A stretch of DNA of 64,000 nucleotides from Tetracentron sinense (lineage: Eukaryota; Streptophyta; Magnoliopsida; Trochodendrales; Trochodendraceae). Position numbers and translations under genes: made by a program. The stretch covers positions 12,202,416 through 12,266,415 of the forward strand of contig CM026564.1 of the NCBI GenBank assembly GCA_015143295.1. The letters are read 5' to 3'. Positions 54,929 to 64,000 of the stretch are shown here, piece after piece. Below the pieces are notes generated by a model. The model did not search any database. It was not told the DNA's origin and saw nothing but the letters and a program-made list of their open reading frames with translations. Position 1 is the first letter of the stretch. Each line of letters starts with the position of its first letter.

Positions 54929-57900
54929 GAACCCTACTAGTCAATGAGTATTTGGCTCGAGTGTTGATTGATACCGGGTCTACTCATTCATTTGTCTCGT
55001 CGAGTTTTTCAGAAAGCTTTTCTGTAGAGCCAAGTCAGCTAGAATCGGAGTTAGCCATTTCGACTCCTCTCGGCAAAACAGTATTTGCAGATAAAGTGTA
55101 TAGAAATAGTGTGGTCCAAGTTGGAAGCCACGAGTTGGCGGTTGATCTCATCGTCCTTGAATTCCAAGACTTTGATGTTATATTGGGAATGGATTGGTTA
55201 GCAGCACATCATGGGCATGTAGCTTGCTTTGAGAAAATGGTACTCTTCAAGCCAGTAGAAGGAAAACCATTCCACTTTCGCGGGTTGAAAAGTAGATATA
55301 TTGCTCGTTTTGCGGCGTTGAGCTTAGCTAACCCCGAGGCAAAGGACTCATCAACTATTCCGGTTGTGAGTGAGTTCCTGGATGTATTTCCAGAGGAGTT
55401 ACCAGGATTGCCTCCAGACAGGGAGATTGAGTTTGTGATCGAGCTTGCACCAGGCACAGCTCCTATTTTCAGGGCTCCGTATAGAATGGCCCCTATTGAA
55501 CTCAAAGAGTTAAAGACCCAATTGGAAGAATTACAAGGTCTTGGTTTCATTCGACCAAGTGTCTCACCGTGGGGTGCCCCGGTGTTGTTTGTTAAGAAGA
55601 AAGATGGCTCGATGCGGATGTGCGTCGATTACAGGCAATTGAACAAAGTCACTATAAAGAATAGGTATCCCTTGCCTAGGATTGATGACTTGTTCGATCA
55701 GTTGAAGGGAGCGAGATTTTTCTCGAAGATAGACCTTCGATCGGGTTATCACCAGTTGAAGATTAAGGTGGAAGATGTTCCCAAAACTGCTTTCAGGACT
55801 CGGTATGGACACTACGAGTTCTTGGTGATGCCTTTTGGACTCACAAACGCGCCGGCAGCCTTTATGGATTTGAGGAACCGGATGTTCCGGCCATATCTTG
55901 ATAGGTGCGTGATTGTATTTGTTGATGACATTTTGGTCTATTCCCAGACACTGGAAGATCACACACGCGACCTATGCCTTGCTTTGGAAATGCTAAGAGA
56001 GCACAAGCTATACGCCAAACTTAGCAAGTGTGAGTTTTGGTTGGAAGAGGTGGCATTCCTAGGCCACGTTGTTTCTGCAGAAGGTATTTCGGTGGATCCA
56101 AAGAAGATAGAGGCAGTCATGAGTTGGGCGAGGCCCAAGAGTGTCACGGAGATACACAGCTTTCTTGGGTTGGCAGGCTACTACAGGAGATTCGTAGAGG
56201 GTTTCTCTAGCCTTGCAGCACCGCTCACTTACCTGACAAGGAAGAACGCCAAGTTTGTATGGAGTGATAAGTGCGAGATCAGTTTCACGGAACTGAAGAA
56301 GAGGCTTACTACAGCCCCTGTCCTTACTGTGCCATCTGGACCTTATGGGTATGAGGTGTATAGTGATGCCTCACACGTTGGACTTGGGTGTGTACTCATG
56401 CAGCACAAGAAAGTCATTGCCTATGCATCGAGGCAATTGAAGGAGCATGAGAAGAATTACCCCACGCACGACCTAGAGCTTGCCGCAGTCGTGTTTGCAC
56501 TCAAGATCGGGCGACATTACTTATACGGGGTGGAATTCTATGTGTATACGGACCACAAGAGCCTCAAGTACATCTTTTCCCAAAAGGAATTGAATCTAAG
56601 GCAACGGCGTTGGATGAAATTTTTGAAAGACTATGATTGTACCATTCAATACCACCCGGGTAAAGCAAATGTAGTGGCTGATGCTTTGAGTAGAAGACCT
56701 CCGGGGTTATTAGCACACATGTTGGTGCAAGAATGGAAGCTACTTGAAGATTTGGCAAATCTGGACATTAGTGTGAATGACTCTGTTCGTAGTCCTATCT
56801 TGGCAAATGTCACGGTTCGGCCATACATTATAGATTTGATCCAAGAATACCAAGCCACGGATGCTGAATTGTTGGCTTATCTGGACAAGGAAGTTGCTAA
56901 GGGTAGTGAGGACTTCTCTCTCACTAGTCGGGGTGCTATCACATTCAAGGGAAGGCTGTGCGTCCCAGCCAATGCAGATCTTCGAAGAGAGATTTTGGAT
57001 GAAGCACACCGTTCGAAGTACACAGTGCATCCAGGGGGTACAAAGATGTACTGGAACCTCAAGAGTCACTTTTGGTGGCGGAATATGAAGAGGGAGGTTG
57101 CGGAATATGTGGCACGGTGCTTGGTGTGTCAACAGGTAAGAGCAGAACACATGCGGCCCGCAGGTCTATTACAGTCCCTTTCGATTCCCGAGTGGAAATG
57201 GGAGAACATATCCATGGATTTCATAGTTGGCTTGCCAAAGACGGCAAGGGGCTCAGATGCGATATGGGTAGTAGTGGATCGTTTGACGAAGTCCGCTCAC
57301 TTCTTACCTTACCGAACTACTTTCAACTCTAGTCAGTTAGCCGCTTTGTACATCAAGGAAGTGGTGAGGTTGCACGGAGTGCCCGTCAGTATTGTGTCAG
57401 ATCAGGATCCAAGATTCACATCACGATTCTGGAAAAGCTTCCAAGAGGCTATGGGTTCCCGACTTGATTTCAGCACCGCTTTTCATCCACAGCCGGATGG
57501 ACAAACTGAGAGAGTGAACCAAGTCATTGAAGACATGCTTCGGGCTTGTATGTTGGATTTCAGAGGCAATTGGGAAGAGCACTTGCCTTTGGTTGAATTC
57601 GCCTATAATAACAGCTATCAGGCGAGTATCCAAATGGCACCATTTCAAGCCTTGTATGGGCTAAGTTGTAGGTCTCCTCTCTATTGGGATGAGGTAGGAG
57701 AAAGGAAAGTACTTGGTCCGGAGTTGATTGAGCAAACTGCAAACACAGTTAAGATCAGTCGGGATCGATTGAAAGCCGCTCAAGATCGCCAGAAAAGTTA
57801 TGCGGACACGCGCCGTAGGGACTTCGAATTTGAAGTAGGGGATCAAGTTTTTGTGAAACTATCTCCTAGCAAAGGGATCATGAGATTTGGAAAGCGAGGC

Positions 57901-58254
57901 AAGCTCAGTCCTTGGTATGTTGGGCCTTTTGAGATTATCACTCGAGTTGGTGAGGTTGCTTACAGGGTAGCTCTCCCACCTCACATGGTCGTAGTTCACA
58001 ACGTCTTCCATGTGTCTATGCTTCGGAAGTACATTGCGGATCCTTCGCATGTCATAGACTTGGAACGGTTGGAGATTCGAGAGGACCTCACCTTGATTGA
58101 AAAGCCGGTTCAGATTTTGGATCGAAGAGATCAGGTGCTTTGCAACAAGACAATCCCTTTGGTTCTTGTGCAATGGCAACATCATGCTCGGGAAGAAGCT
58201 ACATGGGAGCGTGAAGCCGAAGTCAAAGCAAAGTACCCAGAATTAATTGAATGA
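54929..58254 (+). CDS. pol: Element C Pol: protease, RT, RNase H, integrase, chromodomain (about 1,108 aa)
   Basis: An open frame without a stop, counted from the second exon. The frame also stays open back to an ATG at 54838, but that part is intron. Domains in order: protease ([21 protein letters not shown]); RT ([43 protein letters not shown]); RNase H ([36 protein letters not shown]); integrase HHCC ([11 protein letters not shown]...CLVCQQ); core D in SMDFIVGL, D in [11 protein letters not shown] in DGQTERVNQ. After these come the GPF motif ([11 protein letters not shown]) and a chromodomain ([19 protein letters not shown]) that would bind modified histones and guide insertion. Two odd residues, SDQDPRF for the usual SDRDPRF and HPQPDGQ for HPQTDGQ, may weaken integrase. 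Confidence 0.93.
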
Positions 58255-58342
58255 GTTTTGGGTATAAGTTTGTATATGACTTGTAATTTTCTTTTGGTTT
58301 GTAATGCAAGTAGCGTCTAAATTTCGAGGATGAAATTTTTGT

Positions 58343-58355
58343 AAGGGGGGGAGGA
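58343..58355 (+). promoter_or_regulatory. Polypurine tract of element C
   Basis: AAGGGGGGGAGGA directly before the 3' LTR TGTAGAGCC. Confidence 0.9.
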
Positions 58356-60684
58356 TGTAGAGCCCCGGACCTTTTCACATTTAATACATGACACTTTCGT
58401 TGCCATTTTGCCTTTAAAGAGGTATAATTAATAAATAAGGAAGAAATTGAATCGTCAAAATCGGACGAACGAGTCAAAAGATATGGCCAAAACAGTCTGG
58501 ACCTGCAGGCAATTGTAGCTCGGAAGGTACGAAGGACGTAGCTCGGAAGGCACTAAGGACGTAGCTCGGAAGGCATAGACAACGTAGCACTAGCTCTGAT
58601 AACGTATACTTTGTGTATCCGTTGTGCAACAGACAACGAGTACGTTGTACAGCAGACAACGTGTACGTTGTACAGCACGACGGGCACGTTGTACATAAGA
58701 CAACGTGACAACGGGTTCGGCACCCTTGACAACGGACAACGAGCTCAGCACTATGCACAGCACAACGTGTTTGGTACTATTCACAGCACAACGTGTTTGG
58801 TACTATTCACAGCACAACGTGTTTGGTACTATTCACAGCACAATGTGTTCAGCACTGTTCACAGCACAACGTGTTTGGCACTCGTGTTTGTGCAGAAATT
58901 TCAGTAAGGGTATTATGGTCTTTTGGTCGGTTCACTCTTACCTTAAGAGTTTAACCCGAGCCTTTAGGGCTTCATTTCGACACTCAGAGAGATGGGGAGA
59001 TAAGAAGAGAGGAGAGGGCAATTCCTAAACCTAGGGTTTCCATTTTTGGAGAGAAATCAAGGGGTTTGTGAACCCACACTCAACTCAAGCCCATCTTTCT
59101 TCAAGATCAGGGCACAAGCTCGTGAGGAGCATCTCCTCAAGCTAGGGCAGCAACTCACGGTCGTTTTTGGAAGGGGTTTCCTCCTCATTTCTTCAAGGTC
59201 GGTACTTCTTACTACCCTCCTAGTTATAGTTCCTCTTTTCCCTTTATTTCTTTTGATTTTCTTTCATTTACACATGTGCTATGAGATGGATGGTTGTGAA
59301 TGGTGAATGGAGATGGAATGGGCGATTGGATGCCAAGGGTTGTGTTGTGATGATTAAAATGGGGAGGGCATTGTGTCCATAATAAACACACCTTTATGAT
59401 GTGAGTAAACTCACCTAGAAAAGCATGATTTAGGTTTAAATGAATAATGAATAATGAACACACCATGTTTGATGAAATGCCAAGGTGAATAAAATGAGTT
59501 GTAAATTAGGAAATGCAGGCCTAATAAATTATGAATATTGCTAGGGCCTATGATAGTGTGTTTTCTTGCTTTCCCTAAATGATATGAATATTACATTGCT
59601 CAATCATTGATGTTATATGTGTTGTGAAATTACCCAAATGTCATATTTAAATTTAAATGCAAGTATGTACACGGTTCCCACGAGCACGGCATGCATGACA
59701 TGATTTATCGAGGTTTTCAAGAACATGGTTAGAGGTGGGACATATCCTACGATATGTTTTACCTCGCTTTTCACAAGAAAACAAGAACCAACATTCCACG
59801 AGGGGTCTCCCCTCACTCACAAGTGCATATCATGAAGAAGGGTCTCTCTTCCCTCGCAAGTGCATTGCATAAAGAAGGGTCTCCCTTCCCTCTCAAGGCA
59901 TCACTCAAGTGCATCTCACAAGGATATCTCACAAGTGTATCTCACAAGTTACATGCTCACAAGCAAGCACGCATGACATGCATGACATGACACGTACGAC
60001 ACGCTCGACAAGATCATGTAAGACAAACACGACAAGCTTCAAGTACGAAAGGATATTTCAAGCCAAGTCAAGTGCACGATGTTTTCAAGAGGTTTTACCG
60101 GCTTTCTATGAAATACAAGCATGATTATAAATTGCTTTACTTCCTTGTATGATATGAATTGTTTCCGTCTAACATATATGAATTGCTCCTGATTTATGTA
60201 TTGCCATTTTTATGCTATAACTATTGGTTAGTATTTGGTACCCGCTGAGTATTCCATGCTCAGCCGTACTTCTTATGTCGGCAGGTTCTGAGGGAACTGC
60301 TGCCCCATTTGGTGTTTGTGCTCCTGGTCCATGGGTGGAGGAGGAGTATGTCAAGGAACCTTTGGAGGAACCTCCCGTAGAGGGTTATTCGTAGGTGATG
60401 TTAGATTCTGAGTGGATTAGCTGTGGGTGAGATGAGAGATATACCTTCATGTATTTTGGCGGGTCTGTCCGCACTTTCTTTTGGATTCCTTTTGTGTAAA
60501 CTTGGATTCGTATATATATAGAGGTTTGTTTAGACTTCCGCTGTGCTATGTTAGAGTATGTTTCCGCTGTTTATATCCTCTATTGTATATGCTCTGTGGG
60601 TTTTTGCAGGTTGGTTGTCAAGCAAGTCATGATTAGTCGTACAAAGTTCACTCTAACTCCTAGGGTGGGTTTTGGGTCGCGACA
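58356..60684 (+). repeat. Element C 3' LTR
   Basis: 2,329 bp, nearly identical to the 5' LTR over long stretches (for example 58990-59610 against 51490-52100). Differences include a 56-bp deletion after GAAGAAATTG near 58450 and one extra 26-bp repeat unit in 58750-58880. The GCTGAG hairpin is at 60244-60264. Confidence 0.95.
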
Positions 60685-60689
60685 ATATC

Positions 60690-61592
60690 TACACCATCAG
60701 GGAAAGTTCTATGCACAAAAACAGTCTATGATAGGTGTCCCATACTTGTCAACAGTGTACGGATGTTAATAGATCTAATTGTGTTAGACATGAAGGATTA
60801 TGATGTTATCCTAGGGATGGATTGGTTGGCTAATTACCATGCAGTGGTAGATTGTAATGCCAAAAAAGTGATATTTCGAATTCCGGACATCCCAGAGTTC
60901 GAAATACAGGGGATTATCCGAGGTCAAGCATCCAAGCTAATATTAGCAATTAAAGCATGTCACCTTCTAGATAAGGGGTGTACTGGGTATTTAGCAGCAG
61001 TGGTGGTCAATAAAGATGAAGATGACACTTTAGGGAATACCCTGGTGGTCAGAGAGTTTTGAGATGTGTTTCTTGATGAATTACTAGGACTCCCTCCTAC
61101 CTAAGAAATCGATTTTATAATCGATGTTACTCCGGGTGTAAACTCGATATCTAAAACACCGTATCGGATGGCTCCGGCTGAGTTGCAAGACCTATTAGAT
61201 AAGGGTTTGATCCACCCTAGTGTTTTACCATGGGTAGCACCGGTGTTATTTGTCCGAAAGAAAGACAGGAGTCTGCGTCTGTGTATAGACTATCATCTGC
61301 TGAATTAAGCGACGATCAAGAATAAGTATCCTCTCCCCAGGATCGATGATCTATTTGATTAGTTGCAAGGCACCTAAGTGTTTTCAAAGATGGATTTACG
61401 GTCCGGCTATCACCAATTGAGGGTCAAAGAAGAAGATATTTAGAAGACAGCATTCCGAACTCGGTATGGTCACTACGAGTTCTTGGTGATGCCTTTTGGA
61501 TTGACAAATGCGCCTGCGGCCTATATGGAGTTGATGAATCGTCTTTTTAGGCCGTACTTGGATCAGTTTATTGTGGTATTTATTGATGATAT
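60690..61592 (+). pseudogene. Element E protease end and RT start, cut by LTR F
   Basis: Continues the protease frame after the second ATATC. 60763-61062 is open ([21 protein letters not shown]). RT follows with several stops: [65 protein letters not shown], then [20 protein letters not shown] open to [12 protein letters not shown] begins at 61593, directly after the two catalytic aspartates. Confidence 0.88.
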
Positions 61593-62358
61593 TGTCGTGA
61601 CCCAAAACCCACCCTAGGAGTTAGAGTGAACTTTGGACGACTAATCATGGCTTACATGACTTGCTTGACAAACCAACCTGGAAAAACCCACAGAGCATAT
61701 ATGATAGAGGATAACAGCGGAAGCATGACCATAAAGCACAGCGGAAGTCTACCAAACCTCTATGTATATACATACGCAACTCCAAGTTTATACAAAAAGC
61801 AACAAAAAGAAAGTACGGACAGACCCGCCAAAATACGTGGACATAATCTCTCATCTCACCCACAGCTATTCACTCAGAATCTACAACCACCTAATGGTAA
61901 CCCTCTACGGGAGGTTCCTCCGAAGGCCCCTCGACGTACTCCTCCTCCACCCATGGGCCAGGAGCACAAACATCAACTGGAGCAGCAGCTCCCTCAGAAC
62001 CTGCCGACATAAGAAGTACGGCTGAGCATGGAATACTCAGCGGGTACTAAATACTAACCAACAGTCATAGTATACAGATAGCATACATAAAGTAGGAAAC
62101 AAATTTGCATATATAGAACAGGAACAATTTATATCATACAAGGAAGTAAAGCAATTTATATTCATGCTTGCATTCAGAAAGACTGATAAAACCCTTAAAA
62201 ACATCGTGCACTTGACTTGACTTGAAATACCCTTTGCATGATTGTGAACTTGTTAACCGTGTCATGCTTGTCATGCTTGCATCATGCATGCCATGTCATG
62301 TCATGCATGTTATGCGAGTATCATGCTTGCTTGTTAATAATTTAAACATGTTCACATG

Positions 62359-62572
62359 CCTAGTTGCCGTTCATAGTCCGTCGCAACTAGTACCCTATAT
62401 GCAGATGGGTATGCCTAGTTGCCGTTCATAGCCCGTCGCAACTAGCATCCATGCAGAATGTGAATGCCTAGTTGCCGTTCATAGCCCGTCGCAACTAGCA
62501 TCCATGCAGAATGTGAAGGCCTAGTTGCCGTTCATAGCCCGTCGCAACTAGCATCCATGCGTGTAATGCCAT
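62359..62572 (-). repeat. Tandem hairpin array in LTR F (4 units)
   Basis: Four units of about 54 bp, each with the perfect 8-bp arms CTAGTTGC and GCAACTAG around CGTTCATAGCCCGTC. Units differ mainly outside the arms. Confidence 0.85.
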
Positions 62573-63559
62573 GCAGAGTTATGCGTGTCATGTGAATGCT
62601 ATGCTATGCGTGTCATGCGAGGGGATGGGAGACCCTTCTTATGATAATGCATGATTGACTTGTCCTTGCCAAGAGCGAGGTAAAACATATCGTAGGATAT
62701 GTCCCACCTCTAACCATGTTCTTGAAAACCTCGATAAATCATGTCATGCATGACGTGCTCGTGGGAACCGTGTACATGCTTGCATTAAATTTAAATATGA
62801 CATTTGGGTAATTTCACAACACATATAACATCAATGATTGAGCAATGTAATATTCATATCCTTTAGGGAAAGCAAGAAACACACTATCATAGGCCCTAGT
62901 AATATTCAGAATTTCTTAGGTATGCATTTCCTAATTCACAGCTCACTTTATTCACCTTGTCATTTCATCAAACATGGTGTGTTCATTATGGATTTACCCT
63001 ACAACATGCTTTTCTAGATGGGTTTTTCTCAAATCATACATGTCCGTTCATTATTGGAACAATGCCCTTCCCCATTTGTTCATCACACACAACCATTGGC
63101 ATCCAATCGCCCATTCCATCTCCATTCACCATTCTCCATTCACCATTCATCCATCTCATAGCACATGTGTAAATGAAAGAAAATCAAAAGAAAAGAAGGG
63201 GAAAGAGGAACTATAACAAGGAGGGTAGTAAAAAGTACCGACCTTGGAGAAATGAGGAAGAAACCCTCTTTCCAAATGACTGTGAGTTGCTGCCCTAGCT
63301 TGGATCGCGAGCTCCACGAATGCTTGAGCCGAAATCTTGAAGAAAATGGGCTTGAGGTTGATCTAGGGTTTCAAAACCCTTTGATTTCTCTCCAAAATGG
63401 AAACCCTAGGTTAGAATCGCCTTCTCCCCTTTCTCCTATTCTCTCAAACTCTCTAAGTGTCGAATGATGCCCTAAAGGCTCGGGTTAAACTCTTAAGGTA
63501 AGAGTGAACTGACCAAAAGACCATAATACCCTTACTGGGATTTCTGCAATGACGCGGGA

Positions 63560-63900
63560 CCGTGAATAGTGCTGAACACATTGTGCCGTGAATAGTGCCC
63601 ACTCGTTGTACGGTGAACAGTGCCAACTCGTGGTGCTGTGAACAGTGCCAACTCGTGGTGCTGTGAACAGTGCCAACTCGTGCTGCTGTGAACAGTGCCA
63701 ACTCATGGTCCGTTGTCAAGGGTGTCGAACCCGTTGTCACGTTGTGTCGTGCATAGTGCTGAGCTCGTTGTCCGCTGTCTTATGTATAGCGTGCCTGTGG
63801 TGAGTTGTACAACGTGCCCGTTGTGAGCTGTACAACGGATGTACACAGTATACGTTATCAGAGTACGTTGTTTGTGCTACGTTATCAGAGTTCGATGTCA
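63560..63900 (-). repeat. 26-bp repeats and palindromic motifs in U3 of LTR F
   Basis: About five GTGAACAGTGCCAACTCGTGGTGCT units, then GTTGTACAACGTGC and ACGTTATCAGAGTACG motifs. Counterpart of the 51110-51370 cluster of element C with altered units. Confidence 0.75.
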
Positions 63901-64000
63901 GAGCACGTCCTTAGTGCCTTCCGAGCTACGATTTCCTACAGGTTCAGACTGTTTTGGCCATATCTTTTGACTCGTTCATCCGATTTTGACGATTCAACTT

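Larger units (their letters stand above)
50809..60684 (+). mobile_element. Complete young Tekay/Del-type element C
   Basis: A 9.9-kb plus-strand element with near-identical LTRs (50809-53178, 58356-60684), a canonical tRNA-iMet primer site, a purine tract and an exact ATATC duplication. It has gag with one frameshift, an intron-like segment, and an intact pol frame ending in a chromodomain. It inserted in the protease of element E. LTR similarity makes it the youngest insertion that can be dated in the window. Confidence 0.95.
46365..61592 (+). mobile_element. Old Ty3/Gypsy element E, split by element C and truncated
   Basis: Plus strand: 5' LTR 46365-48986, degenerate primer site, small ORF, gag, protease, then RT up to 61592, where LTR F begins. 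Element C lies between 50809 and 60684. The 3' half is not in the window. RT ([32 protein letters not shown]) is chromovirus-like, but the lineage cannot be fixed. Many stops. Confidence 0.85.
61593..64000 (-). mobile_element. Minus-strand Tekay-type LTR F, runs off the window
   Basis: On the plus strand it starts TGTCGTGACCCAAAACCCACC, the complement of the element C LTR end, and can be followed through the GCTGAG hairpin (62021-62041), a four-unit hairpin array (62359-62572), 26-bp GTGAACAGTGCCAACTCGTG repeats (63560-63720) and the U3 block (63945-64000). By comparison with C about 140 bases of LTR remain outside the window. Whether it is a solo LTR or the 3' LTR of a full element cannot be seen. 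Its arrays differ from those of C, so it is another subfamily. Confidence 0.88.

Noticed and set aside
1-64000. Host protein genes or tRNA genes
   Set aside because: Every frame above about 150 codons belongs to a retroelement; the tRNA-like matches are only primer sites.

Overview
This window is a block of nested plant LTR retrotransposons; I see no host gene, tRNA, rRNA or CRISPR array. Gypsy lineages typical of flowering plants (an Athila-type element primed by tRNA-Asp, and Tekay/Del-type chromoviruses with a C-terminal chromodomain primed by tRNA-iMet) are mixed with Copia LTRs that look SIRE/Maximus-like. This points to heterochromatin of a repeat-rich angiosperm nuclear genome. The species cannot be told.

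Layout. 1-72 is the tail of a Tekay-type LTR and 390-1370 a truncated plus-strand Copia LTR (family A). A minus-strand family-A Copia LTR runs from 1371 to 29064 and is split twice: by a family-B Copia LTR (about 26545-27735) and by a complete Athila-type element (1923-26453, target duplication AATAG). The Athila element was itself hit twice: its gag holds a solo Tekay-type LTR (10514-12872, duplication ATTTG), and its 5' LTR holds a complete Tekay-type element T1 (16270-26115, duplication CTTGG). From 29065 to 30426 there are Copia fragments. A Tekay-type LTR G (30427-32480, resumed 40845-40890) carries the decayed Tekay-type element D (32481-40844). A Copia LTR with a decayed extra ORF follows (40891-44699), then another family-B LTR (44917-46360). 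From 46365 an old Gypsy element E runs to 61592. Its protease is split by the youngest element, C (50809-60684, duplication ATATC), and its reverse transcriptase is cut inside the IDD catalytic motif by a minus-strand LTR F (61593 to the window end).

Coding state. Only element C has an undamaged pol frame (54929-58254); its gag has one frameshift. T1 gag is open but its pol has a frameshift and three stops. Athila, D and E are pseudogenes. The elements would act in the usual way: Gag packages RNA, protease-RT-RNase H-integrase copies and inserts it, and the chromodomain biases insertion toward heterochromatin.

Most interesting signals. (1) In all three Tekay-type copies that retain it, the gag/protease junction is interrupted by 134-148 nt with GT...AG ends at the same codon and phase. 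Removing it fuses Gag to Pol in frame, while reading into it stops Gag within a few codons. This looks like an intron controlling the Gag to Gag-Pol ratio. (2) The Tekay-type LTRs carry tandem arrays of short hairpin units at the same relative place but with unrelated sequences; within arrays some substitutions are compensatory. (3) Just upstream of the TATA box, both Gypsy and Copia LTRs carry clusters of short palindromic motifs (CGATCG, GTCGAC, TTCGAA, TCGTCGACGA) that differ even between copies of one LTR family, as if they were interchangeable cassettes. (4) A hairpin (GCTGAG...CTCAGC) and a leader palindrome near the primer site are also shared.
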